Shown here: positions 15,983-24,561 of the stretch, in pieces
Layout of the letters: every line of letters starts with the position of its first letter
Position numbering within the stretch: the first letter of the stretch is position 1
Assembly: GCA_034104345.1 (NCBI GenBank)
Contig: JAXEDY010000030.1
Span: 45,836-109,835 of the forward strand
Length of the DNA stretch: 64,000 nucleotides
Reading direction: 5' to 3'
Source: HGM11416 sp034104345
GTDB taxonomy: Bacteria > Bacillota > Clostridia > Christensenellales > Borkfalkiaceae
The notes under the pieces: model-generated
Told to the model about the DNA's origin: nothing
Databases searched by the model: none
The model's input: the letters and a program-made list of their open reading frames with translations, nothing else
Position numbers and translations under genes: made by a program

Positions 15983-17314
15983 TCAATCTTTAAAACCGCT
16001 TTCCCAAATTTCTTTTTCAAGCCCCAAATCCCAGCACAAATTCGATAAGATGTATTTATCCCTTACGTCTTTCGTTGCCGCGCAAACAAATGGCAGATCG
16101 CCCGACGAAAGCCCTATGTCTTCGGGTTTTTGCGGCGCGTTTACCGATTTTAAAAGATTTTTAATCGTATCTTCGCTCGGAACTTCTTCGTTCACGATTT
16201 TTATGATTTCGTCTTTATTTTCGAGTATCGCGTTCAATCTTTTTTCATGAAGACGGGTATCGTAACGCCCTGTTTTTTCGTCGATTTCGATCATTTTTTC
16301 GGCGCCGCGGCCTATGTATGCGCGAAGTTTTTCATACTTACTTTCGCGGTCAAAATTTTTGGCGTAGTCGAGCGCTTTTTGCTTATCGAAAGGCATTTTA
16401 ACAAGTTTATGATAAGCCTTTGCCGCAATCAACGTGCCTATGCCGCACTGCACCCCGTGCGAAGAACAAGGCGTGCCGAACGCCAGCGAACGCATATCGT
16501 AAATGTGCGAAACGTAATGTTCCATGCCCGAAGCCGGACGTGACAGCCCCGCGTAAGACATAGCCGCGCCGCTTATTATAAGCCCTTCGAATACGGCGGA
16601 AACCGCGTTTTCGTCGCGCTTTAACAGCCCTCCCGCGTTTTCGGTAACCTTTTTTACCGCTTTTCTCACCATATCGGCGATGTGTTCGCAATAATATTCG
16701 CCGTTTATAAGGTGCGAAATCCGCCAGTCGGCAATGCTTATGTATTTCGCTATCATGTCGCCGAGCCCCGCGGCAAAAGTTTTTTCGGGCGCGTTTTTTA
16801 AAACGTTTAAATCGCCGATTATTATTTCGGGGATTTTCGAGTTTACCGAAACTTTGAATCCTCCTATCTCCATCGACGAAGTAGCCGAAGCATAGCCGTC
16901 CATCGAAGGAGCGGTTGCCACTATAACGTAAGGAAGTTTCGCCGTAGCAGCAACGATTTTACCTACGTCGTTTATAACGCCCGAACCCACGCCGATAACA
17001 ATATCCGCGGATTTATCGAACGCCATAATCGCTCTTCCTACGTTCGCGTCGTCGGGAACTACTTTTTCGCTTTCGAAAACGTAAAGCGCGTAATCGGCGT
17101 TTGCTTTTTTTATCGTATTCAAAACGCTTTCGCCCGCCGCTTTAAACGTGTTTTTATCCGCTAACACAAACGCTTTTTTCGCGTTGTAAATTTTAAGCGC
17201 GTCATAAACGTAATCGGTCGCGCCGCTTTTTACTATAACTTTTTCGATAGGCGCGCGGTGCGTTTTTCCGCATGACGCGCACTTAAATTCTTTTAAAATT
17301 TCAATTTCGCTCAT
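15983..17314 (-). CDS. sn-glycerol-1-phosphate dehydrogenase (AraM/EgsA family)
   Basis: A 443-residue member of the iron-containing alcohol dehydrogenase superfamily. The N-terminus carries a short Cys pair (CASCGKTH), then KAFVLADKNTFKAAG, IVIGVGSGVINDVGKIVA (NAD-binding GGGS-type loop), ATAPSMDGYASATSSM, and the metal site with Asp (GLGDMIAKYIS) and the His residues in GMEHYVSHIYD and SSHGVQCGIG. Members reduce dihydroxyacetone phosphate to sn-glycerol 1-phosphate, the archaeal lipid backbone; Bacillus AraM makes it for heptaprenylglyceryl phosphate. An AraL/NagD-like phosphatase gene precedes it, as araL-araM do in Bacillus. No prenyltransferase (PcrB) gene is in the window. Confidence 0.88.
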   Translation of the reverse strand: MSEIEILKEFKCASCGKTHRAPIEKVIVKSGATDYVYDALKIYNAKKAFVLADKNTFKAAGESVLNTIKKANADYALYVFESEKVVPDDANVGRAIMAFDKSADIVIGVGSGVINDVGKIVAATAKLPYVIVATAPSMDGYASATSSMEIGGFKVSVNSKIPEIIIGDLNVLKNAPEKTFAAGLGDMIAKYISIADWRISHLINGEYYCEHIADMVRKAVKKVTENAGGLLKRDENAVSAVFEGLIISGAAMSYAGLSRPASGMEHYVSHIYDMRSLAFGTPCSSHGVQCGIGTLIAAKAYHKLVKMPFDKQKALDYAKNFDRESKYEKLRAYIGRGAEKMIEIDEKTGRYDTRLHEKRLNAILENKDEIIKIVNEEVPSEDTIKNLLKSVNAPQKPEDIGLSSGDLPFVCAATKDVRDKYILSNLCWDLGLEKEIWESGFKD

Positions 17315-17370
17315 CTTTAGCCGCCTTTTACCGTTTTTCGGTTCTTTTATCGTCGATTATTTTTTACTTT

Positions 17371-18186
17371 TTATTTAATTATTTTTGCGATTTCTTTAAC
17401 GTCGCTTAAAACCAAAGCGGGTTTAATTTCGCTTTGCCCGCAAACTTCGGCGGTGGTTTCGCCGCTTAAAACGAGCACGGTATCCACGCCCGCGTTCACG
17501 CCCGACGCGATGTCGGTATAAATTCTGTCGCCCACGACTACCGTTTCCTGCTTCGAAGCGCCGAATTTTTTAATAACTTCGTTTATCATAACGGGGCTGG
17601 GCTTGCCTATAAAGGCGGGGGCTTTGCCCGTCGCTTTTTCTATACCGAAGCACATCGAGCCGCAGTCCGGAACGTAGCCGAACTCGGTGGGGCAAACCCA
17701 GTCGGGATTGGTCGCGTAATACGGAATTTCTTTTAAAAGAGTTTTGCACGTGGCCGAAAGCTTTTCGAGCGTGAGTTCGGTATCGAAAGCGACTATCACG
17801 CATTTCGAATTTTCGTCGTATTTTTCGGTTACGTTAAGCCCGCCCTGTTTCAGGTTGTTTATAAACGACTTTGTGCCTTGCGCATAAATAAGTTCGCCGC
17901 CGAAGCGGTTTTTCAAAAGCATAACCGCGGCGTCTACCGAAGTGTAAAAATTGCTTTCGTCCGCTCTTATACCCATGGCGTTTACGCGTTTAACGTAATC
18001 TTCTTTGCCTTTCGACGAGTTGTTCGTAACAAAAACGTATTTTCCGCCGTTTTGTTCGACGGCGTTTAAAAATTCAATCGTTCCGTCAAAAACCCGGTCG
18101 CCCAGATAAATGGTTCCGTCCATATCTAAAAGCCAAAGTTTTTTGTTTTTTAAAAGCGAGCAATCGTTGCCGTAATAATCAACCAT
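17371..18186 (-). CDS. HAD-IIA phosphatase (NagD/AraL-like)
   Basis: A 271-residue HAD hydrolase of normal length. LWLLDMDGTIYLGDRVF holds the DxDGT nucleophile motif, FVTNNSSKGKEDYVKRV motif II, FIGKPSPVMI the motif III Lys, and VVGDRIYTDIASGVNAG motif IV. The insertion between motifs II and III is of the C2 cap type typical of NagD. Bacillus AraL acts on sugar phosphates. The gene opens a minus-strand operon with glycerol-1-phosphate dehydrogenase (56-base gap) and perhaps the HtrA-like lipoprotein. A good promoter and an AAAGGTAG RBS precede it. Confidence 0.9.
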   Translation of the reverse strand: MVDYYGNDCSLLKNKKLWLLDMDGTIYLGDRVFDGTIEFLNAVEQNGGKYVFVTNNSSKGKEDYVKRVNAMGIRADESNFYTSVDAAVMLLKNRFGGELIYAQGTKSFINNLKQGGLNVTEKYDENSKCVIVAFDTELTLEKLSATCKTLLKEIPYYATNPDWVCPTEFGYVPDCGSMCFGIEKATGKAPAFIGKPSPVMINEVIKKFGASKQETVVVGDRIYTDIASGVNAGVDTVLVLSGETTAEVCGQSEIKPALVLSDVKEIAKIIK

Positions 18187-18246
18187 AATCTACCTTTTTT
18201 CGGTTTTTCGTTCTCCGTTCCGTTTTTATTTTATATCGCAGGTTAT

Positions 18247-18275
18247 ATTATACCATTTAAGCGAAAAAAATGCAA
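18247..18275 (-). promoter_or_regulatory. Sigma-A promoter for the HAD/G1PDH operon
   Basis: On the minus strand TTGCAT (18275-18270) and TATAAT (18252-18247) are separated by exactly 17 bases, about 60 bases upstream of the phosphatase start codon. Confidence 0.75.
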
Positions 18276-18410
18276 CGACAAACAAACCCGTTTTCGCCCC
18301 GATTTTTTATCGTTACACTTATTTGTTTTTTCGCCTTGTTTTTTATCGACTTTTATCGTTTTTTTTGTTTTTTATCGCCGCTCGGCTAAGCGAAAAAAAC
18401 GTAAAAATAT

Positions 18411-18451
18411 AAAAAAGTCCGCCTATAGGTCGATTATCGGCACATAGGCGG
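18411..18451 (-). terminator. Terminator of the aldo/keto reductase gene; dispersed-repeat copy
   Basis: CCGCCTAT (minus strand) pairs with ATAGGCGG and is followed by a T run, 30 bases past the stop at 18482. Its core, GCCGATAATCGACCTATAGG, aligns with the dispersed terminator-like family at 27645, 28849, 4626 and 60804. Confidence 0.85.
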
Positions 18452-18481
18452 CTTATTATACTTATTATATTAAATTGTTTT

Positions 18482-19414
18482 TTACTGTCGATTTACACCG
18501 AAAACCGAAAGCGAATCTTTTAAAAGCTCCTGCGTTTTTCCGCCGATTAAAGCAACGGGCGAAAGTTCGTTTTCAATAAGTTTTAAAAGCCCCGCCGCCG
18601 TAGGCGACAAGCCGCTTTCTTTTGAAAATGCCTTAATTTCGGCAAAACGCTTTAAATTGCAATCGTTTAAATAAAACTTTTTATAAAAATCGGGCAAATT
18701 TTCAACGCCGTTTTCGTTAAGCACCGAATAAAAACCCTGCGCCTGCGAACTGTAAGCCGTAAGTTGAATTTCTTTGTGATTTTTATAAAACTCGTATTCG
18801 TTATCGTTCATTATAACCTGAGTTTTATCCTGCAGATTTTCGGTGTTAAATTTAGCATACGACCACATAATCTGACTGAACGAAAAAGGAGTAAGCCCGT
18901 TTTTTAAGGCAAACTCGTTCGCCTGCAAAATACGCTCGCTTTTCCAGTTGGAAGCGCCGATATAGCGCGTTTTTCCCTGCTTTACGAACTTATCGAGAAC
19001 GGGCATAATTTCGGAAACGGGCTTGCTTTCGTCGTCGCGGTGCAAATAAAAAACGTCGAGATAATCGGTTTTTAAATAATGCAGGCTTTCGTTTACGTCT
19101 TTTGTAAGTTCGGTTTCGTTTATGCGCGAAATTTCAAAATGCGGCACGGGCGGATGTCCGCCTTTTGTGGCAAGAAAAATTTTCCTTCTGTTTTTGCGCT
19201 GCCGCATAAACTCGCCGATGGTGCTTTCCGACGCGTTGGCGCCGTTTTCTACCCAATAACAATACGCCCTGCCGGTGTCGATTGCGTTGCCGCCCGCCGA
19301 TAAAAACTCGTCCATAAGCAAAAAACTCGTTTCTTTGTCCGTTTTGGTGCCGAAATCGGCGGCGCCCAAGGCTATTTTGGATATTAAGTCGTTTTCTTTT
19401 TTTACATATTCCAT
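18482..19414 (-). CDS. Aldo/keto reductase
   Basis: About 310 residues from the ATG at 19414; a TTG six codons earlier is possible. A TIM-barrel oxidoreductase with NAIDTGRAYCYW (catalytic Asp and Tyr), KIFLATKGGHP (catalytic Lys), DYLDVFYLHRDDES (catalytic His), IGASNWKSERI, and SQAQGFYSVL followed by the C-terminal cofactor loop (PVALIGGKTQELLKDSL). It reduces sugars or aldehydes with NADPH or NADH; the substrate is unknown. It directly follows a truncated DUF4432 (sugar-mutarotase-like) gene with a 28-base gap, suggesting a former sugar catabolism operon now losing parts. Confidence 0.88.
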   Translation of the reverse strand: MEYVKKENDLISKIALGAADFGTKTDKETSFLLMDEFLSAGGNAIDTGRAYCYWVENGANASESTIGEFMRQRKNRRKIFLATKGGHPPVPHFEISRINETELTKDVNESLHYLKTDYLDVFYLHRDDESKPVSEIMPVLDKFVKQGKTRYIGASNWKSERILQANEFALKNGLTPFSFSQIMWSYAKFNTENLQDKTQVIMNDNEYEFYKNHKEIQLTAYSSQAQGFYSVLNENGVENLPDFYKKFYLNDCNLKRFAEIKAFSKESGLSPTAAGLLKLIENELSPVALIGGKTQELLKDSLSVFGVNRQ

Positions 19415-19442
19415 ATTTTTGCCGTCTTTCAAATAGTTTAGT

Positions 19443-20051
19443 TTATTTTACGGTTAAACCCAAGGCAAATTTAATTTTTTCGCCCTTTTTTATAACGCCG
19501 TATTCGAACTTATCGTCGAGAAAAGTGGTGGTGGGTTCGATGCCCAAAGCGTAATCGCCGCTTGAGTTGCTTTGCCAAAGCACGATTTTAGGCAACGTGG
19601 CTTTCGAATAGTCGAGCGTGAACGTTTTGCCGGTTTTTTTGTTTATAACGGTTACGCTCGGCACGTCGTTTTCTATAAAATAGCACATTTCTTCTTTATT
19701 ATCAAGCGGTTTTAAGAAAGAATGTAAATTTTTTATTTCTTTTGCGGCAAGCGGCGTGCGCGGGGTTACTTTTGCGCCGTCGAACAGAATTTCGGCATTT
19801 TCGTCGAGCATAGGATAACCGAGATTCACATGGTAAAGCAAACAAAAATTTTCGTCTTTCGTTCCGCAATTTATAAGTTCGTCTTCTATTATAATCGTTT
19901 CCGAGCCGACTTCGGTTTTTATTTTTCGTATAACTTTTAAATTTTTGCCGAACAGCGCGGTATCGTTTATTTCGGCGATTACTTCTATTTTCTTTTCGTC
20001 GCAAAAGCACGAAATCACGTCGGCGGGAATCAAATGAAAACTTCCGTGTGT
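19443..20051 (-). pseudogene. DUF4432 (aldose-epimerase-like) gene, N-terminally truncated
   Basis: The open segment runs from just after a TAA at 20052-20054 to 19443. It begins THGSFHLIPADVISCF, matching the internal HG...PA site of DUF4432 proteins, and continues through DTALFGKNLKVIRKI, HVNLGYPMLDENAEILFDG and LPKIVLWQSNSSGDYALGIE, the usual C-terminal two thirds with the mutarotase-like acid residue. The first roughly 100 residues are missing, and the only available start would be a TTG at 20033 with no RBS. Upstream DNA in other frames shows no matching N-terminus that I can recognise. A short functional protein is possible but unlikely. Confidence 0.7.
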
Positions 20052-20244
20052 TTAAAAGCCCGCTTGTCCGCCCGCGCGAATATCGCAACGCAAATCAGCC
20101 CGCATAATCGCCTGACAGCCCTGCTTTTAACAGTTCTGCGCTTTAAATTTTCGCTTAATTTTTTTGCGCTCTTTCCCGCCCGAACCGCCCGAACTTGCCG
20201 CTTAACACCACCGCGCAAAACGCATAAAAACGAAAAACCGCAAT

Positions 20245-20320
20245 AAAAAAAACGAACCCCGACTTAACGCTTATAGTGCTTATGAATGACTATAACGCAA
20301 AAAGCCGCAAGGTTCGTTTT
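20245..20320. terminator. Long hairpin, bidirectional terminator-like
   Basis: AAACGAACC (20250-20258) pairs with GGTTCGTTT (20311-20319), and inner arms around TTATAGTG and CTATAACG also pair. T-rich tracts follow on both strands, strongest on the minus strand. It may end the EamA transcript coming from the right. Confidence 0.6.
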
Positions 20321-20358
20321 ATTCTTGTTTGTGTGTAAATACCTATTTTGATACAATT

Positions 20359-20406
20359 TGCGTACACCCCTTGAAAAGTGCGTACAGTACATTTAAAATG
20401 CGTACA
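20359..20406. repeat. Three TGCGTACA direct repeats at 20-bp spacing
   Basis: TGCGTACA occurs at 20359-20366, 20379-20386 and 20399-20406, an exact 20-base period (about two helical turns), so all copies face the same side of the DNA. This looks like a cooperative protein-binding array (operator or iteron). It lies just beyond the 3' end of the EamA gene; no regulator gene is adjacent. Confidence 0.6.
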
Positions 20407-20454
20407 GGTAAACGCACCGATAAATTGGGGTTTGTATAACTGTTCAATAAAGGA

Positions 20455-20868
20455 TTAAAGAACCATTACCATAGTTCCAATTCCAATAAGTATGCAACCT
20501 ATCAACGATTTCGTTGTAAATTGCTCATGTAAGAATACAAAAGCCAAAACCAATGTGATTACAACACTCAATTTGTCAATGGGAACAACCTTTGATGCAT
20601 CACCTAACTGTAACGCCCTGTAATAGCATAACCATGAGGCACCCGTTGCCAAACCCGATAGAATTAGAAACAACCAACTCCGTTTGCTTATTTCAGCAAT
20701 TCCATTTTGTGCATTCGTGAGGAACACCATTCCCCAAGCCATAACAACTACAACAACGGTTCTTATTGCTGTTGCAAGATTTGAGTTGACTCCTTCTATG
20801 CCGACCTTCGCCAGTATAGAGGTAAGTGCTGCAAATATTGCAGACAGTAATGCGAGTACAAACCACAT
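20455..20868 (-). CDS. EamA/DMT-family membrane transporter (single-repeat, 137 aa)
   Basis: A 137-residue protein with about five hydrophobic segments and the EamA pattern: WFVLALLSAIFAALTSILAK at the N-terminus, LATAIRTVVVVVMAW, SGLATGASWLCYYRALQLGD and PIDKLSVVITLVLAFVFLHE, ending IGTMVMVL. Half-length members like this normally work as dimers and export small metabolites; the substrate is unknown. GGAGG precedes the ATG. Base and codon use is less TCG/GCG-rich than in its neighbours, and it sits between a long hairpin and a tRNA gene, so it may be acquired. Confidence 0.88.
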   Translation of the reverse strand: MWFVLALLSAIFAALTSILAKVGIEGVNSNLATAIRTVVVVVMAWGMVFLTNAQNGIAEISKRSWLFLILSGLATGASWLCYYRALQLGDASKVVPIDKLSVVITLVLAFVFLHEQFTTKSLIGCILIGIGTMVMVL

Positions 20869-21025
20869 ACAATATTACCTCCATCAAATTCTTATTTATC
20901 GTTCAGTTTATTATAGCATAAAAATCGCATTTTTCAACACATTCGCCTACCGTATAACGGAAAAACTCCCTTTATGCAAAGAAAAAAAGGTCTAATACGA
21001 TTGTATCAAACCTTTGCTTTTCTTA

Positions 21026-21109
21026 TGGTGCGGATAAAGAGACTCGAACTCCCACGTCGGTGACACCAGATCCTAAGTCTGGCGCGTCTGCCAATTCCGC
21101 CATATCCGC
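21026..21109 (-). tRNA. tRNA-Leu (anticodon UAG)
   Basis: The minus strand folds as a class II tRNA: acceptor GCGGATA/TATCCGC with discriminator A and encoded CCA, D-arm with GGCGGAATTGGCAGACGC, anticodon stem CCAGA/TCTGG with loop CTTAGGA (anticodon TAG), a short variable arm (TGTCACCGACG) and T-arm GGGAGTTCGAGTCTC. Length 84 fits leucine tRNA. Confidence 0.96.
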
Positions 21110-21150
21110 ATATAAGCGCCAAAGTTTCAAAAAACCAAAACGCGGGTATA

Positions 21151-21179
21151 ATTATACACCGAGAAAAGTTTTTTTGCAA
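21151..21179 (-). promoter_or_regulatory. Promoter of tRNA-Leu
   Basis: TTGCAA (21179-21174) and TATAAT (21156-21151) on the minus strand, 17 bases apart, about 40 bases upstream of the tRNA 5' end. Confidence 0.8.
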
Positions 21180-21304
21180 GCCTTGGCACCGCTTTTTTAT
21201 TTTTTTGTGGTTTTCGCCGCTTAATTTAACAAGATAAAAGCGGCAACAAAGTAATTTTAAGGTTTAATTAACGAGTTTTCAGGCGAACAAAAGGTTAAAA
21301 CCGA

Positions 21305-22576
21305 TTAAAACATTTTGATATAACTGTCGCGTTCGGCGCCTACCGAAACGTATTTGATTTTGCAACCCGTGGCTTTTTCGAGATATTCGATATATTTAAG
21401 CGCGTTTACGGGCAAATCTTCTTTTTTGCGACACTTCGAAACGTCGCAGTTAAATCCGTCGAGATATTCGTAAACGGGTTTAGCCCTGTCGAGTTCTTCG
21501 CCGAACGGGAATTTATCTACGCGCTTGCCGTCGATTTCGTAAGCGACGCAAACGGGAATTTTTTCGAAATACGACAGAACGTCGATTTTGGTAAGCGCTA
21601 TATACGTTGCGCCCTGCATTTTTATGCCGTAGCGCGAAGCGACCACGTCGAATCCGCCTACTCTTCTCGGTCTGCCGGTAGCCGCGCCGTATTCGCCGCC
21701 CGCATCGCGAAGTTTTTGCGCTTCATCGCCGAACATTTCGCAGGTGAAAGGTCCTTCGCCCACGCAGGTCGAATACGCTTTCATAATGCCTATCGATTCG
21801 TCGAGTTTATATTCGGGGATGCCCGCGCCGATAGGCGCGTAAGCCGCTATCGTAGAAGACGACGAAGTGTAAGGGAATATGCCGAAATCGATGTCGCGCA
21901 GGGCGCCGAGTTGGGCTTCGAACATAACGTTTTTGCCCGCTTTTATTTCGCTTTCTAAAAATTCGCCCGCGTCGCAGATATACGGAATGAAAGGCGTTCC
22001 GAATTTATCGAGCCATGCGTAAATATCTTCGGCTTTAACGGGTTCTACGCCGTAAGCGGTAACCAAAAGGTTTTTCCACTCTACGATGTCTTTAATTTTT
22101 TGTTTTAAATCGGCAAGGTGTTTAAGGTCGCCCATGCGGAAAGTCTTTTTCATATACTTATCCGAATAAACGGGCGCGATACCGCGACGGGTAGAACCGA
22201 ACTTTCTGTCTTTAAGGCGGTCTTCTTCAAGCCCGTCTAACAACTTGTTATAAGGCATGCAGATGGTTGCCTTATCGCTTATTTTTAAGTGAGCGGGCGT
22301 AATTTCTATGCCGCCTTCGCGAAGTTTTGCAATTTCGTTGTAAAGGTGTTCGATATCGATAACCATTCCCGGTCCCATTACGTTTACGGTGTTATCGCGC
22401 AGTATGCCCGAAGGAAGCAGGTTTAAAATAAACTTACCCTTTTCGTTTATAACCGTATGCCCCGCGTTGTTGCCGCCCTGATAACGAACGATTACTTCAT
22501 AGTTATCCGAAAGCAAATCTACCATTCTGCCCTTTCCTTCATCGCCCCAATTGATACCCACTATTGCTGTAAGCAT
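21305..22576 (-). CDS. purA: Adenylosuccinate synthetase
   Basis: A 423-residue protein, full length for PurA. It starts LTAIVGINWGDEGKGRMVD (GTP-binding loop with catalytic Asp), continues VIVRYQGGNNAGHTVI (catalytic His), PSGILR, FGSTRRGIAPVYSDKYMK, FEAQLGALRDIDFGIFPY and AATGRPRRVGGFD, and ends CKIKYVSVGAERDSYI. It condenses IMP with aspartate using GTP, the first step to AMP. The next gene upstream on the strand is purB, the second enzyme of that branch, with 122 bases between. AAGGAG precedes the start. Confidence 0.97.
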   Translation of the reverse strand: MLTAIVGINWGDEGKGRMVDLLSDNYEVIVRYQGGNNAGHTVINEKGKFILNLLPSGILRDNTVNVMGPGMVIDIEHLYNEIAKLREGGIEITPAHLKISDKATICMPYNKLLDGLEEDRLKDRKFGSTRRGIAPVYSDKYMKKTFRMGDLKHLADLKQKIKDIVEWKNLLVTAYGVEPVKAEDIYAWLDKFGTPFIPYICDAGEFLESEIKAGKNVMFEAQLGALRDIDFGIFPYTSSSSTIAAYAPIGAGIPEYKLDESIGIMKAYSTCVGEGPFTCEMFGDEAQKLRDAGGEYGAATGRPRRVGGFDVVASRYGIKMQGATYIALTKIDVLSYFEKIPVCVAYEIDGKRVDKFPFGEELDRAKPVYEYLDGFNCDVSKCRKKEDLPVNALKYIEYLEKATGCKIKYVSVGAERDSYIKMF

Positions 22577-22698
22577 TTTAAAAACTCCTTTAAAGTTGGT
22601 TTTATAATTTTTTATTAAAAGTTTTTATAACTTTTTATCAAAACGTTTTATTTGTTTAATTGCGCAAAGCCGCATTTGTTTGCGGGCGCGTATTAAAA

Positions 22699-24132
22699 TT
22701 ATACGTTTACTTCGGCTTTTATGCCCAAAAATTGCGCGTTTTTATCTAAAATTTCGGCTTTGACTTCGGCTAAAAACTGTTTGGTCTGCACGCTTGCAAG
22801 CCCGCTTAATTTTTTGCCGTCTATAACCGACGATATTTCTTCTTTGGTTAAATTAAGTTCAGCGTCAGCAATAAGTCGGTCTATAAGGTCGTTATCGCCA
22901 CCTTCGACTTTTACAACTTGGCCAGCTTCGAGCGAATGAACGCGGATTTTTTCGTGCGCCCACTGGCGGTCGAATCCTTTTTTCTCGACAAGATACATTA
23001 AAATGTTTTCGGTTGCCATAAACGGAAGTTCGCGGTTTAAGTTTTTTTCTATAACTTTATCGTAAACCACAAGCCCGCTTATTACGTTTATATAAAGATT
23101 TAAAACGCCGCTCGTAGCCAAAAACGCTTCGGGAACGGATATGCGCTTGTTCGCCGAATCGTCTAAGGTGCGTTCGAGCCACTGTTGCGCTTCGGTAATG
23201 GCAGGGTTTAACGCATCCACGATAACGTAGCGTGCAAGCGACGCAATGCGTTCGCTGCGCATCGGGTTTTTCTTGTAAGCCATAGCCGACGAGCCTATTT
23301 GATTGGTTTCGAACGGTTCGTCTACTTCTTTCATGTGGCACATAAGGCGCACGTCAGACGAAAATTTTGCCGCCGACTGCGCTATCGACGATAAAACGTT
23401 TAAAGCAAAACTATCGATTTTACGCGAATAGGTCTGCCCCGAAACGGGAACGACCGACGAAAAGCCGAACTTTTTCGCAATGATTTTTTCAAGTTCGAAA
23501 ACCTTGTTTTCATCGCCGAACAAAGCCAGAAAACTCGCGCCGGTGCCGGTTGTGCCCTTGCACCCGAAAAATTTTAAGTTATTAAGTTCGAAATCCACGC
23601 GCTTTAAGTCTTCGACTAAATCGTTAAGCCACAAGGTAGCGCGCTTGCCGAGAGTAGTTGGTTGCGCCGCCTGAAAATGCGTGTATGCAAGAACGGGCAA
23701 ATCTTTGTATTTATCCGCAAAATCGTAAACCGCCTTTATCGCGTTAACGAGCAACGCCTTAATTTCGGTAAGCCCTTCGCGGATTAAAATAATATCGGTG
23801 TTGTCGGTAACGTAGCACGAAGTGGCGCCTAAATGTATTATAGGGCGCGCTTTGGGGCAAACTTCGCCGTATGTGTAAATATGCGCCATAACGTCGTGGC
23901 GGAGCGAACTTTCGAACTTTGCTTCGGCGGCGTAATCTATATCGTAAATATGGCTTTTAAGTTCCGAAATTTGTTCGTCGGTAATAAAATCGAGCCCCAG
24001 TTCTTTTTCGGCTTCGGCAAGAGCCACCCACAGTTTGCGCCACGTCGAATATCTGTTATCCGCCGAAAAAACTTTTTGCATTTTTTTGTCGGCATAACGT
24101 TCGCAAAGCGGACTTACATATTTATCGGGCAT
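22699..24132 (-). CDS. purB: Adenylosuccinate lyase
   Basis: A 477-residue fumarase/aspartase-superfamily lyase. Visible motifs are SSLRHDVMAHIYTYG (the H-D-V substrate site), HLGATSCYVTDNTD, LPVLAYTHFQAAQPTTLGKR (catalytic His), TGTGASFLALF and the flexible signature loop GSSAMAYKKNPMRSERIA with the catalytic Ser. It cleaves adenylosuccinate to AMP and fumarate and also SAICAR to AICAR. AAGGAG lies upstream of the ATG. It leads a purB-purA pair, with its own promoter at 24242-24270. Confidence 0.97.
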   Translation of the reverse strand: MPDKYVSPLCERYADKKMQKVFSADNRYSTWRKLWVALAEAEKELGLDFITDEQISELKSHIYDIDYAAEAKFESSLRHDVMAHIYTYGEVCPKARPIIHLGATSCYVTDNTDIILIREGLTEIKALLVNAIKAVYDFADKYKDLPVLAYTHFQAAQPTTLGKRATLWLNDLVEDLKRVDFELNNLKFFGCKGTTGTGASFLALFGDENKVFELEKIIAKKFGFSSVVPVSGQTYSRKIDSFALNVLSSIAQSAAKFSSDVRLMCHMKEVDEPFETNQIGSSAMAYKKNPMRSERIASLARYVIVDALNPAITEAQQWLERTLDDSANKRISVPEAFLATSGVLNLYINVISGLVVYDKVIEKNLNRELPFMATENILMYLVEKKGFDRQWAHEKIRVHSLEAGQVVKVEGGDNDLIDRLIADAELNLTKEEISSVIDGKKLSGLASVQTKQFLAEVKAEILDKNAQFLGIKAEVNV

Positions 24133-24241
24133 ATTTTCTCCTTAAAAACTTCGGTATTTTGCGTATCACACTTAAAAATACGCGCAAAATTTTAATGCTA
24201 AAACATTTAAAAAAGGCAAACGCCCCTTCTCGCACTAACTA

Positions 24242-24270
24242 ATTATAGCATAGTTTTTGCTTTTGGGCAA
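24242..24270 (-). promoter_or_regulatory. Promoter for purB-purA
   Basis: TTGCCC (24270-24265) and TATAAT (24247-24242) on the minus strand with 17 bases between, giving a leader of about 100 bases. No purine riboswitch pattern is apparent in the leader. Confidence 0.7.
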
Positions 24271-24466
24271 TAATAAACGAACGACTTTTAAAACTTGCGT
24301 ATACCGTTTTTTTATCGCAAACATAAAATTGACTTATATATATCGATTTATGCACACCTGCTCTTATATGCAGATTTTATACGGCGTTTTTACGCCAAAA
24401 AAAAGCAGTTAAGCGATTGCGATACCCTTCATAAATAAGCAAAATTTAGTTATCGGCGTTTTTACC
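24271..24466. other. Divergent intergenic region between purB and the P-type ATPase
   Basis: About 200 bases of AT-rich DNA between the two promoters. It holds a GGCGTTTTTACGCC hairpin near 24390 followed by an A run, and a CTGC...GCAG hairpin near 24360. I see no small gene and no recognisable riboswitch. Confidence 0.5.
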
Positions 24467-24496
24467 TTGACACGGCGGACAAAAAAATGATATCAT
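24467..24496 (+). promoter_or_regulatory. Promoter for the P-type ATPase gene
   Basis: TTGACA (24467-24472) and TATCAT (24491-24496) with an 18-base spacer. The -10 box lies in a perfect palindrome, AAAAAATGATATCATTTTTT, which could also bind a regulator. Confidence 0.65.
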
Positions 24497-24561
24497 TTTT
24501 TATATTGCACACGGCGAACGGGCTGCGTACGATAAATTAAAACGCTTTAAAAACAAAATAT

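Larger units (their letters stand above)
20052..20454. other. Intergenic region with long inverted repeat and three 20-bp-spaced direct repeats
   Basis: About 400 bases without a supported gene. 20055-20240 is host-like GC-richer DNA, possibly the ruined 5' end of the DUF4432 gene. 20245-20320 is a long inverted repeat. 20359-20406 holds three direct repeats. The remainder up to the EamA stop shows nothing I can name. Confidence 0.6.

Noticed and set aside
24297..24561. Possible riboswitch upstream of the P-type ATPase
   Set aside because: Small hairpins exist, but no M-box, ykkC, NiCo or other class signature could be matched, and the likely promoter at 24467 excludes most of the stretch from the mRNA.
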